Assembly (NCBI RefSeq): GCF_026151205.1
Contig: NC_087080.1
Span: 12,075,837-12,139,836, forward strand
DNA length: 64,000 bases
From: Bolinopsis microptera
Lineage: Eukaryota; Ctenophora; Tentaculata; Lobata; Bolinopsidae
Direction of reading: 5' to 3'
A program made the translations under genes and the position numbers. The notes beneath the pieces were generated by a model. It was given only the letters and a program-made list of their open reading frames with translations, was not told the DNA's origin and searched no databases. Shown here one piece after another: positions 10,839 to 23,456 of the stretch. Within the stretch, counting starts at the first letter, position 1. Each line of letters begins with the position of its first letter.

Positions 10839-13800
10839 GGAAGCATCATAACTCTGCTAGCGCTCCGTATTAAGGAAGATTGGGAGATCTGGATTACTTT
10901 TAACATGGTCTCTCAGTAGATAGTTGTCTAGCTTTCTAGTTTGTAGTTACGGTGTTTTGATTCAACAAGCAGCGCTGGAGATATGTGTGTTGTATCATAG
11001 AGCGTGACGTGTTGGATTGTTTTTAACGTGTAGTGCACGTGTGTACTTACTTAATATGGCGTACTTTAGTAGTTGGTTAATGTTATAGTACTTACGACTT
11101 GTTAAGTGTGTTAGTTATCTGTTGCAGTTCCTGCAGGACTGCTTTATAGTTCAGGCTTATCCTCTTTTTCAGTCATTTAGTTTGATACCTGTACTACACT
11201 TGTTCTAATAGTTAATGATACTGTACTTATCGCGTTTGTAAAATGATCTGATATGAGCTGTGATTGAGTCTAGAACTTCATTGTGAGCTCCCTAAGATCA
11301 AAATACACAAAATGGCAGTTAAAATCGAAATTTTCGTTTCTTCTAAAGAAATAAGGAAATCTAATTTTCCAGTGCCACCTCAGGTCTGACTGTCCCATTT
11401 TCAATTGTTACCAGGTTTAGTCATTCGATCAATCTGATGTTTATCATGTTTACCGTGTTTTCAATTGTTGGCAAGGGGATCGAAATTTGATATACTGAGC
11501 CTAAATTGAGTAGTTGGTTGATTTTTTAACACTCTGATTCAATAGTAGGTAAGTCTCATCTTCGTGGATTTTATAGCGCAACCTTTTGCCAAGGGAAATA
11601 TTGTTCTTACTTTTGTTTTCATCACAAGTTGGGATATCCGTCTAGTAGTTTAAAGAAGCATATATCGATTAAAAGCGGAGAAATTATCAGTACAATTCTA
11701 TATCAGGCGCCTTCCCTACTGGACCCGAATCACTAATAACTAACTTTTAACACCTGTAGTCAGCTGCAGTTATTAAAACTTAAAAGCGAAACTTTCGATT
11801 TCGAGTTTTCTTTATTATTTGCTATAATTAGTGATAGCTCACGAGACACTAATACGATTTACGATCAGCGTTCTGCCTCACTCTTATTCTAGGTATTTGA
11901 ATTTCGAGTAAATATGGAGCCTGCTCGAGTTGTTTTGTTTGATTATGATAACTATTGGATCTCAGCCAAAAATCTTACCCAGAGTCATGTTACCATGGTT
12001 ACAGAGTTAAGTCACGCCACCTCAGTACCTGATTATAAGCTCACCCCAAATAAGTCACCTCGTTTTAACAACTGTATATAGCTTTTTCTAACTTAGTTTG
12101 TTTTCAGGAAAACTAAAATCATAGTTTTTCATTAGAAGATTTCCGTATGTGGTCGGGTCTCCAAAAGACCAGGAAATCTTCAGCACTCTCGTGATATTTC
12201 TCTCTGAGTTAAGATAAATTAGATAAGTAGCCGAGTCATTGCGCAGCGTGAGTCATGCCCGGATATTATGATTATACTCATATTATCCCACATTATATTA
12301 CACAACTCGTGATGGTAGAAAGTCACGTTATGTTTCTCGGTACTACAACTGCTGCAATGAGAAATGTATTTATATACTTTACTTAGCATCATCGTGCTTT
12401 TTTACACTTGCACTGCGTGGTAACCGTTACGGGGAAAAACTTAGAGCCGTTAGAGGGTTCTTCTCGCTGGAATTCCCGCAATTCCTATGTTCTATTTTTA
12501 GCTGTGCCGTTATGAAAAAATTTGGTGAATGTTGGAACCCCTTCAACTCTGTTCTGGAATTTGTGCTGGTTTGGGTATGGGTAAAATATTTCTTAATTTG
12601 TGTTTTAGACACCTTTTCTAAGCAACCTCGACGGCTGGGAACCATTGTTGTGTCAAATTTAGCAATGATTTCATAGTCTTCCTTGTCATCTTTTTCATTG
12701 TTTCTTTACTTATATTAGGAATTTGACCCAGACATTAAACTTCGTATAATATGTGGCTTTGTTGAAATCTGATTAACATTTACTTTGTAATTTTGTAAGA
12801 GTACAGCTCAGTTTTATGGGTTGGCTGGCTCATATTATAACTCAGTGAACCATTATTTACTGGTTTTAATCACCACTCAGCTGTGATGTAACCTTACTCT
12901 GTGAACCATTATTTACTAGTTTTAATCACTACTATTAAGCGTGGGAAAGCAGCTCAGAACATGACAGATTTACCCAACATGTGAAATTTGATCAGGACAA
13001 ATCTTGTCAATACCAATAATCAGGGCTGGGAAACGAGCCACAATTAAATAAGTTGACGACTAAAACTGGATCTGTTTCACTGGAATGTCAACAATTAATT
13101 TCATCAGACACGAATCTAAGCAATACCATTACTCTAAATTAGATGTTAATTTACGTTTGGTAAAGATAGCGCCACTTCTTTTAAGTGACACGCTGTTTAA
13201 ATATTATTCTCAGTATCGATTTTGTTTTTCGTTAAGTTAGAAGCCAGCAATTTTGCGTTTCAACAGTCGATTAGGTTTAATTCTAGTTGCAGGGCATATC
13301 CGCATAAATATGCACATAATTTAAATTCCACTATATAGTATATAAGTTAGCTGTTTATTACTGCTCTATAAGTATCAATCAGACTGATTGGATCAATGAT
13401 TCTGGAACCGTAATCTGAAATGGAACCAGTAAACTAGTAAAGATTTAATTAAATCTGCATTGATTAGATATTCGTCTGGAGCGTATTGAGCAGCATTAGT
13501 TAGGAAGTGAAGAATTATATTGGACCTTGAGGAAGTGGTGGAATATTACTGGTGACATGTAAACTTGAGATTAGGAGCTTACTATTCTAGAGGAAGGGTT
13601 CTCACAGCTTCATTAAAAGTTTGCTTATAGTCCCGACTCCCGACCATATTAACTAATTATGAGCTTTCTAAGCGGTAAGCTCACTAAGCTATCCTAGAGA
13701 AACAGTCCTAGCTGCTTCATTAAAAGTTTGTTTATGGTCCCGACCATATTATAACTTTGTTGCATAACCTGATTTCATGCCCAAGATGTATCATTAACTA

Positions 13801-16800
13801 CTTAGAACTTATCTGCATTTGAGAACTCAGTTCGAGAACACCATGACGATCTCGTGGGACTGATACCTGTCTGTTCTAGAAGATCCAGAGAATATCATAG
13901 AACCTGCTCGTTCTGGAAGCAGCTCTCAAATATTTCCTGAACTTTTCTCATGCCTACGTAAATTACCTACGCAAGTTGCCGACCAAAGATATAGTTTTAA
14001 TCCGGGCCCTCTAAAAGAAACTCCTGCCAAGTCCACGAAGATGTTTAAAAGAGAACGAGACAAGAAAAGAGAGGAGCAAAATGGTTAACCTAATCTCCTG
14101 GAGCCAGATTATTCAGATAATATTAATTATACTGATTATTCTCATAACATTAATTATGTGTACACCGCGGACACGCACGGTATGTTCACATATCCACTGC
14201 AACAACCGTTTTACACAGTCAATCTGATCTCCCATTTTATCTTGTACAGTAGCCGACTTGAACAATTTTGTCTCGCAATTATACTATATAAGTCCTTCGA
14301 ATATAAATAGTGAAGTAGTACGAGTGTGTCCCTAAAGGCTAACAGAAAGTCAGGCTTTCCAACAAAAGCCACTCGGTTGTTTGTAGTTATGGGTTACGGG
14401 CTACTATCCACAAGGTTAGGTATTTATAAAACCTCGTTAAGCTGGATCTAACCCGTTAGTCAGACTATTTTGATAACGTTATTGTGTGGAGAGCTGCAAC
14501 ATGCCACCCACTAAGCATCAAGCAGTGAGAGAACAAAGTGAGAGCAACAGCCGTGAGGATCTTGCCAGATTTTACTGCTTCGCTGAATAACCTGACAGTT
14601 ATTTAATGGAATGACCGGATATCAATCAAAATTTGTAATGTACGGAACACGAGTCAGTTTGCTTGCAGACATGCACCTATTTGGCAGTGTAATATATTGA
14701 GGTCAACACGAGAATTAATAAAACATGCCCATAAAATGGGTACGGGATCATATAATATAAGCAATAATCATGCCCGAGCGATCAGTCAGTACTTCTAGTT
14801 CAGAGATCAGCCCACAAATATCTCTCTCATTAAATTGTCATTCATTTAAAGCTTAAACTGTTTTGATGAAATGACGCTCGTAAGAGGCTACTCAAATTAT
14901 TTAGCTATTCTAATTCCGTACGGTTGAGATTTACTATAAATAGCAGGATTGACAAGTACTCTGCACTGCTTTAGTTAAACCGATCATTTGGTTCGCTCAA
15001 TTGGTTCTCCTTATTGCTTCACTTCTCTATACTGCTCTGCTTATCTCCTTTGCTATGGTTACCCCCTTGTATGTCATGGATACTGGTTCTGAACGTTTCG
15101 TTTACAACAAGACAATTAAATTTGTAAAGCTGTAAGAGTCAGCACGTTATGCTAGTAATGTAAAGCTACGCCTGACTAGTGACTGCAAAGTGCAACAGTA
15201 AGTGACTGTATAGTGAATGTATAGTGACTGTATAGTGACTGCAACAGTAAACAAGTTCTCCCACACTTGTATGATCATTACTCACACTTGTACGTGACAC
15301 GTTCCCTGGCCTGTTCACTCCTACTTTACACGACACCCAGCCGGTTTATCATCGAGATTGTGACAAACTTAATTAATACCGATAAGACAGTTTACCTGGT
15401 TACAAGTCAAAATAACTTTGCGGAGGTTTATTAGGTTACCAGTGAAAATAACTTTGCGGAGTCACCAGGTCCACCTAGTATAAAGTCATAGTGAGACCAC
15501 ACCATCTGACTAGTTCCTAGTGTATCCAATAATAGGTCAGACGTTATGGTCCGCACAATGTCACGTGATGTTACCGTCACACCTTTAACAAGAGTGACAA
15601 GATTGTCACAGTTGAGCTGACAAGTCAGGTCACTAAATATGGTGATCTGATCATTATGATATCATTCTGCTGATGATGTGATCAGTATTTAAAGCGGTTG
15701 AGTATATTGATTGGCCGATATGATTGTTAGCTCCCAGATCCATTTAATTTCTCTGCCTTATAAATGTAAATCTCGACTTCCAGTTCCAATTGTCCAGCTT
15801 TAAATTATTAAAATGTTAAATGTTCCAGCTCCAATTGTCCAGCATATAATTGTACAATTTGTCTAGCTTATAATTATCAGATGTTCCAGTACCACTTGTC
15901 TCACTTATTATAGTAATATATTTGCTCCCAGTTCCACTCAAGTCTCAATTTGTCTAGCATGATAACTTTATAAGTACCGTTATTTTTAAAGCTGAATTTT
16001 CTCGGGCCAGATTGTTGAGAGCCAATTTCCCGTTTCAGTACTTTATCTCTGATTAAACAGGAAACAGGAATACCCACTTAGCCATGATTCAATTTCTCGA
16101 AACTAAATTTGAATTTAGATTTGCTACTCGAACTCAACGTGGCATTCCTCCCTGACGTGCACTGCTATCTGTGTATCGATGATTGGTATGTAAAACATTT
16201 GCTGAACGCTCGGATGTGCAGATGTGTCAGTTTTACAACTTTACCCATGATAATAACTTTGCAGAGTGCGCGTTTTGCAGCAGGTTCTGCAGACTTAACA
16301 TGTCGCGGAGAACGCTTTGTCATGACTATATGCAGCATGTAACAACCCTACCGTACATCTTGCGACTTCGCATAATGTAACACATATTCTAGATATATTA
16401 CATACACGGCATCTCGTTAAAATGCTTTGTTAACCTCAACTCGTTGTTAACACTCTTTAACATTCCCTTAGTTGCTCTCTTTGTAACGATTTGACCTTGC
16501 TGTCTCCTAGAGTTCCTCATATATTGCTGACTCCAAATTTACAGTTCCCCATATCTTGCTGACTTCAACTCTTCAAAGAGCTCCTTCCCGTCGCCAAACA
16601 AACACAAAACTAGAACTTTCAAGACTACCAGCCAGTTGAAACTTTCAAGACAATCACGTCTGTCAATAAGATGTGTTTTAACTGTTGATCAGACTTAAGA
16701 TATGGTTATTAACAAGTCTGCTCCATATCCCTAATACCGTTAAACACACCACTCTCTCATGTCATAACACGGAGACACACCTTTCCCTTATCCTCTAGAT

Positions 16801-17260
16801 AATTCCTTATAATTAGTATGTTTCTAATCTCAATCTATATAATAGCAAGGTTATTACATGATAATAACTTTGCGGAGTGAAGAGTGTGCTTATTCCTGTT
16901 GAGAGGTTGTCAAAGTACCGGTAAGACAGGGCCTACATGGTTATAAGCTCAGTTATATAGGCTTCTCTCTCTTTGTGCAGCAGATCTAGTTGATAGTGAT
17001 CCACACTCAATATCTACTCTCCATAACGCGCTGTATTCTTATATCTACTCTCCATGCTCACTGGATCACTGCTTCTAGAGCTTCTAGAGTTTCGAAAGTT
17101 TCGACAGTTTTCACTCTCCATTTAGTGTATCGCATTTCTAACGTTCTATTTATGAAGAGTCGCGTGTACCTGTTTTTATTTACGTTTTTTATCAGCACGA
17201 CAAGTATTATGATTACAGTGTTGAGTTTTGAGAAAAAAACAGATAATTTGATCACTACTA
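10839..17260. other. Intergenic, no supported gene; small duplications
   Basis: No gene could be supported. Small local repeats are present. A segment of about 50 bp (gtgaaccattatttact(g/a)gttttaatcac) occurs at about 12845 and 12901. A cttcattaaaagtttg(c/t)ttat block with a trailing cccgac...accatatta occurs at about 13609 and 13717. The 14-mer ATAACTTTGC(G/A)GAG occurs four times between 15410 and 16880. A short agtgactgtat array lies at about 15200-15240. Reading frames of up to 91 codons in 16.1-17.3 kb show no family resemblance. Confidence 0.4.
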
Positions 17261-17564
17261 GATAAAAATGGTAACACGACTCCTGTCCGACAGCGACATC
17301 TGTCCGACAGCGACATCTGTCCGAATCAGGGTACCAAAAAAAAACGACATCTGTCCGAAATTGTGAACGTTTCCAATTAGAGACATGATCTAAACTGTTA
17401 CTTGCTAAATTGTATACGTAACATGTCCAATTTGAGATATGATCTGAGCTATAGTTTACTACCACAGTTTATTTTAATTTGATGTCGATAAATTGGACAA
17501 TAGTTTCAATGTTATTTAAATGTTATAAATTAATTCAATATAATACAATATCACATAATCAAAT

Positions 17565-18010
17565 CTAAAGCATAGTCAAATTTCTTTGAAGTTGTCGATC
17601 ATAACGGATCCATTTGGGTGCACGTGGCTCAGGTAGTTCCCGCCCGTCTCTTTTGGTTTTCTTCACGTCTGTAAGGGGTTGTTCTGCTTTAAGGCAATCA
17701 AGGAACTTCCAAATTGTGGGCTTCGAGCAGGACAGCATTGAATGGAATCCGTGATGCCAACCTTCTGCGATGTTGGATGAGCGAGGAATCCTCATCTGTG
17801 CAGCTTCGTCGGTTGATCTCCACCAGAAGCCTTTCTGATCAGTTGTCTGTCCACGGTACGGATGTGGGCTCTGCAACCCTTTCGGAAATCCGAACATTTC
17901 CAGTAGGAGGTGTCGTCTCTTCGCTTGTCGAAGACGTATCTGAAGCCATTTAGGACAGGTTTCTCCGAGCCTTGTTTGCGTCCAGGGATAAACTGAAGAT
18001 TGGTTGCCAT
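17565..18010 (-). pseudogene. FLYWCH finger fused to MULE transposase C-terminus, DDE core missing
   Basis: The N-terminal part (18010 down to about 17795) reads MATNLQFIPGRKQGSEKPVL, then NGFRYVFDKR, YWKC and GCRAHIRT. This is the start of a FLYWCH zinc finger (GxxYxxxxx...WxC...C.A), but the terminal His pair is lost. The frame closes at 17792. About at 17797 homology shifts to another frame: RIPRSSNIAEGWHHGFHSML, PTIWKFLDCLKAEQ, then PEPRAPKWIRYDRQLQRNL. This is the familiar C-terminal tail of FLYWCH/MULE transposase-like proteins. The whole catalytic middle is absent and the two pieces are out of frame, so this is an internal-deletion derivative unable to make an active transposase. It lies inside the element at 17270-18851. 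Confidence 0.75.
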
Positions 18011-18054
18011 TGTGGATTGCTATAAGTGATCTCCATACTGCTGTCCTATATGTA

Positions 18055-18550
18055 CGGGAGCAGGACTATTGAGCGGTGGACTGTTGAGCGTAGGACTGTA
18101 GGTCGGTGAAGGTCGGAAGTAGGACTGTAGAGCGGTGTCAAATCGCCAGGGTAGGACTCTAGAGCGGCCGCCCTTATAGATCTCACAACATGAGGACTTT
18201 AGAGCGGCTTCGTTGAGTGTTCAATCTTCAAATTTTCAACCGCTATAGAGTCCTCATGTTATAGGAGGGTACCGCTCTAGAGTCCTCGTGTTATGGGATC
18301 TATAAGGGAGGGCCGCTCTGCAGTCCTACTTCCGACCTTCACCGGCCTACAGTCCACCGCTCAACAGTCCACCGCTCTACAGTCCTTATTTTAGGATCGT
18401 GCCGCTCTAAAGTCCTCATGTTGTGAGATCTATAAGGGCGGCCGCTCTAGAGTCCTACCCTGGCGATTGACACCGCTCTACAGTCCTACTTCCGACCTTC
18501 ACCGACCTACAGTCCTACGCTCAACAGTCCACCGCTCAATAGTCCTACAG
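18055..18550. mobile_element. Fold-back element with three arms of ordered 14-bp motifs, 10-bp TSD
   Basis: A 496-bp element nested in the MULE. It is flanked by the direct repeat CCTATATGTA (18045-18054 and 18551-18560). It is built from the motif GGACTSTAGAGCGG and its complement: six in the left arm (18063-18207), six inverted in a middle arm (18240-18385) and six inverted in the right arm (18402-18550). In each arm the same series of variants follows in the same order with the same spacers (for example tgaaggtcggaagta and tcaaatcgccagggta). Left and right arms are nearly exact complements, and the middle arm is a diverged extra copy. There is no ORF. A related element sits at about 45368-46196. 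Confidence 0.85.
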
Positions 18551-18860
18551 CCTATATGTACTCATGTCCTGTGATGTGATCGACAGCTTGTTAGGGTACG
18601 GCTAGCACGATCCTGTTCTCAACTAGTCAATCACGTATCGATGGATCAGATCTTAAGGGATCACATCACCTTTAGAACGTCACGAGATTACCCGTGAGCT
18701 TGTGAAATACGAATGTGAACCGAAATTACAATATGATCCGAAATTCGGACAGATGTCGCCAAAAACGACTCCTGTCCGACAGCGACATCTGTCCGAAATC
18801 CCTAATTCAGCTTTCGGACAGATGTCGCTGTCGGACAGATGTCGCCCAATCGATAAAAAT

Positions 18861-21800
18861 ACGTCCTTGTTTTTTTAAAGGTAACTGTTTTCTTTTTGCT
18901 TCGTCTCTCATCCTTTATTTCTCGGTAAAAACCATGAACTGAAAACACTTATGCCCTGTCTGACTATTTACCGTTACTATTAAGTTTTTACAGAGAGACA
19001 GTCGCGACTCAGCCGTTGCTAAGCCATCAGAAAATAGCATGGTGGAGTTAAACGATTGGAGAACGAATGAATATGTCTAGTTTTACTGGATATTCTAAAT
19101 CCAGTAACTTTATATATGCGATGGTTGCTGGAGAAGCTAATAAATGTGCCTATTGCAGTTTACCGTAATTGAATATTCGCCGAGGACAACATTTGGTATT
19201 TAACCGAGCACGCACCGTATTCTATCTTTTATCGAGGAGACTATTCTGATGTACTGTACAAATAGTTTATTAGAATACTTCAATAACCACATACAAGATA
19301 ACTCACAGCTTTGTTAAGATGTCAGGAGAGCTCCTCTCAAGCTGCCATGTTTTAAGATATTCTTGCCTGAGACTTCAGACGTCGTCTTCTATAAAGTCAA
19401 GATCAAAGCAGTATTTGAAACACTTAAATTCCTCAAATAACTTTAATTTGGTGTACAAGCCCACAAGGTGCATGGCATTTGAACAATTTCTCACAGAGCT
19501 AATCTTTTGTTTCTGACGACACTATTAATCATGCTGTATAACATGGTTAATTTACATGTCGTCGGGGCTTGCTTGAAGGTTTGTGCCAGTTAGAGCTAGG
19601 TTCGTTACATGGGTGATAATGAAAAAGTGATGGGTTTCGTGATGGAAACCAGTTAGTAACAGCAGGAGTGATAATGAGTTATTTGATGAAGGAGTAATGT
19701 AATGAGTGGTAATGAATATAACGGGAACATAATATCAGATCTTAAATTAGAAGTGAGTTTAACCAAAGTATCAGGTTTTATGATTCCCCTATTATGTTTA
19801 ATGGGTTTAATATTATAAAGCTCGTCTGGGTGGCGGACTGAAAATAGTGGTACACATTCCTCAATCCAGGGATTGTTATTGTCTGTTATTAACCTTGTGC
19901 TTCATTTTCAAAATAGATGTGATATCAGCTACATTCAGAGCATTCCTGTTCATTGTTTGACGGCAGAATATAAGCCCCAGACTAGCATTACATCAGCTCT
20001 GTTTGTTGCCTGTAAAACACGGCTTTCGCATATTCATCACTCATATAATTATCATTGCTTTGTTCATTTCCAAGCATTGAATCGTCATGCATATTCATGA
20101 TTCTGATTTATTTGTGTATTCTCGATACAAAATTCTCGATATATAAGCTCGAGAACTGATATCTCTTAGAAAGCTAAACACCTGCTTGAAACGCAAGCTT
20201 TTCTGAGAACCACTAGGTTGTAAGTTACAGTTCCAAGTATAACCAATCTGATAGGAGTAAATAATCAGCATTAGATATTCTGCTTATAAGTGAAATTCCA
20301 TTTCACTTCCTACCTTCTGATACCAATATTACCACACGTACCGCCACTTTATCGTCAATATCGTAAATATGTTCATCCCATTTAAATATATTTAATGAAA
20401 ACTGGTGACTGAGAACTGGTTAAATTCCACGAAGTTATGCTTGTTGACTTTTGAGTTTTGAAGTTAGCTGTCTTCAATCTATTAACATCTATTTTAATGT
20501 CCTTGTCACCACGAGGATTTGTTTATTAAAGTCTCAACAGTCCCAGACATACCGTTTAGTTTTAAACCTCGATCAGAGAGGATAAGCTGTTAATTGTGTC
20601 ACAGTGCAGTGCGGATTCTGCATAATTTTAATAAATACTTTAAACTAGCCTGCGACCAGTTTAATCGTAACATTTGCTCTCTCTCTCTCTCTCCCCCTGA
20701 CACAGCTTTTAAATATCCACCACATACGTTATATAACCGCACAACTCGGTCTAAATTGCTTTTCTCAGTATCATAATTTGGCAGAGCTGCATCACACCAC
20801 TTATAAGAGATAACTCATAAAGTAGTTGATCCCTCTTCAAGTCTCATCCTTGAAACGCCACATCTGTGATATAACACACGACAGATTCCGTGCTGCTTCA
20901 TCAACACGACGGTTGGAATGAGTGCTGATTAAAGTACGACACTGTCACGTCAATCACCAGGAATATTAACATGCTGAAACTGGAGAAGTGACGCTCATAA
21001 TATCATGTCCAATCTTAGTGGAATTATCGTCATACTTATGTTAGCCACTCATCTGTTTTTCTGTTTAAAATTATGGTGGGAATTTCTGTTTGTCCATTTC
21101 TCACACTTTTGTGATTTGCCACCTAATTTTTCCGACAAAATTTTTCTTCTAGTACTTTCGTTTTTTGTTCCTTTTGTAGTTGTACCTATGCTCCGTTGTT
21201 GTATTTCATCACGGCGCCCTTTTTGTATTCAATTTCAAAAATCTTGGCTTTTTTTCTCTAAATTTACCTTCCTTTTAATACTTTATAAAAACAGCACTGT
21301 TATTCCATCTTGTTCTGCAGATTGAGAACAGTAAACTACACAGCTGCGAGCTGTGCAGTGTGCAGGTCGTAACAATAGTATTGTAATAATATATAATAAC
21401 ATTATATACTACTATATAGCTTAACACACTAAACTTAACGCTGTGCTATTATATACTATTATATGTTATTATTCGGGGCCGCAAAACGGAGCAGTGAGGT
21501 GTACACTGTACCTGTAGTCACATTATAAAAGAGAACACATTATAAAGGAGCAGGTCGTTGACTAAGGACTCCGACTACTACTGTGGACGACACTGTGTAC
21601 AAATCATTATTACATAGTTTATCACACACTTTGTGAAGATAGTATTGTATTCTGCGGAGAGAGGAGTGTGCTCTCCGATTGTGTAGATACAGTTCCACAG
21701 TATAGCTCAATCTTTTCTGTTGAACTAATAATAATGTTGCTCATTACATTTCTTTCTATTGAACTTGGTCAACTCTTGATGTTCTGTGAGGTCCAGTGAT

Positions 21801-23456
21801 TTTGTTATGTTCCACTTTTCTTTGCTGTATTAGTCCGTCTTAAAGGCAGATGCAGTAAATGTTGAAAGTTTTATTTATGAGTATGTCGTAACTAATATAT
21901 AATATAGATGTTCGATATTTAATATTAACCATCGATATTAGATATTGATTTTTTATGCATTAAACTCTAAACAGCAATATCACGCGAGGAAGTAGGATAT
22001 TTGCTGGGAAGGGAGACAGCTGCCTTAAACATCTCATTATAAAATTTGAATTTTTGATCTTCACTGGGTCATTTTCGAAAATTTATCGAGTTTCAATAAC
22101 CGAACACCTTTTACAGCTCTTTAATATATGCGCGATCTTCAAAGTTTCTCTGGAATTAGTTCGTTGAAGCGTTAACTGTCCCATTTAGTATTTGCAGCTA
22201 AAACTTAACGCTGCCGGGAAGATGGCACGGTTAAACTGGTTCGGCAGAATCCAGTTATTCGAAATCTGCATCTTCGATATTTAATTTTCGTGATCTTTAT
22301 GCGGATTTAGGTCGGTTGGTTACCGTTAATGGTTATGAGTAAGTTTCGAAATTGGCTCTCCAAATATATCTTTAATAACGTTTAATATTCTGGAATATTG
22401 CACGAATATTCGACTAGCTGGAGTAAAATACTACTAGTATGACTCCGGACTTCTCACTTCTCGGTATATATATTTTCTCTTCGGAGGTAGCTGCAGTAAC
22501 ACTCATTTGTTGTTGAAGAAGTTTTTCAAAGGAATCATTTGTCGAAGGTCAGAGATGTAACACAGATACTCTACAGTTCTCTTTCTTTATTTTATGAGTA
22601 GCACCAGGGCGACATACCTCAACACAGACTTGAAACAATACCGTGATCTATTTATAGGTCTGATTGTAGATACACATCATCTCCGCCAATCCAACAGTTT
22701 GGTCATTGGGGGGATGGTCATCCATATTTTAGACATTAGAAGCTTAGCCGCAAAACTGGGCGCCTTAATCGATCTTAATCTGCTAGCTTAGGTTGTAAAT
22801 CGGTTAAAAACCTTCGTTATTAGAATTTCACGTGATATCGAGGGAATCTAGTTTTCGTCTCAACTTAAAGACTTTAATTATTTTTTTCCGGTTTGGTGGT
22901 ACGGAGATTGAATTTATAAAGCACGTCTTTACTTCAAATTCGACAGAATGTTTATATGTTTCCATAGAAATGACATGAGATCGTTCCTTTCCGCGACTTG
23001 ATATACTTTTTATATTTCCTTACTTTTACTGATAAGCTAAGGACTCTGCTTGTCGTTCGTCAAATAAAGTCTCTTCCATCTCCTTTCCCGTCGGTTAGTG
23101 GTTCATTATGTTCCTTCCGAGGAAAAGATTTGTGACTATCAATGGTCTTACACATTAAATTACACATGCCTATATTTGGACCGGAATCCTCTAAAGTAAG
23201 GATAATTGTAATATTTAAATATGGAGGAGGATTGCAGTGCTCTGTCAATATAGCTTTATTCGGCATAATATTATCGAGATTTTCCATTACTATTAGTAAT
23301 AGCTTCTTTAGCTTTGTTATATATCCGCTTGCTTTAAGATCCACACTCGTACAAGGTTTAATCGGTGCATGGTACGGCTAAAAGGCCGTTGATAACCGGC
23401 TAAAATCCTTTTGATACCTGGTAAGCGACCTAATCCTACCAAGCACTTTACCTCTA
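18861..23456. other. Intergenic, no supported gene
   Basis: No gene supported. A frame of 106 codons at 21005-21325 (plus) begins with ATG and is Phe/Leu-rich, but the underlying DNA is T-rich and no family is recognisable. Other content: a (CT)n tract at about 20681-20692, a weak AT-rich inverted repeat at about 21385-21475, and two TATAAA-like boxes in a short duplication (acattataaa) at about 21520-21545 without a recognisable downstream gene. Confidence 0.4.

Larger units (their letters stand above)
17270..18851. mobile_element. Mutator-like element (MULE) with 9-bp TSD
   Basis: A 1,582-bp element flanked by a perfect 9-bp target duplication, GATAAAAAT at 17261-17269 and 18852-18860. Nine-bp duplications are typical of Mutator-like elements. 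Its ends are imperfect inverted repeats. One reads GGTAACACGACTCCTGTCC and the other, inverted, GATTGGGCGACATCTGTCC. Both continue into tandem CGACATCTGTCC/GGACAGATGTCG units. Inside, on the minus strand, are remnants of a FLYWCH finger and of a MULE transposase C-terminus, and nested at 18055-18550 is a second, fold-back element. A 477-bp deletion derivative with the same ends lies inverted at 47349-47825, which confirms the boundaries. Confidence 0.9.

Noticed and set aside
17058-17465. 135-codon frame shared with 47630-47959 (MVVNYSSDHISNW...)
   Set aside because: It is conserved between the two places only because both belong to the Mutator-like element ends; the peptide is dominated by translated TIR units (DRCRCRTDV).
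21005-21325. 106-codon plus-strand frame with hydrophobic stretches
   Set aside because: Phe/Leu content follows from T-rich DNA; no recognisable membrane-protein family, promoter or splice context.
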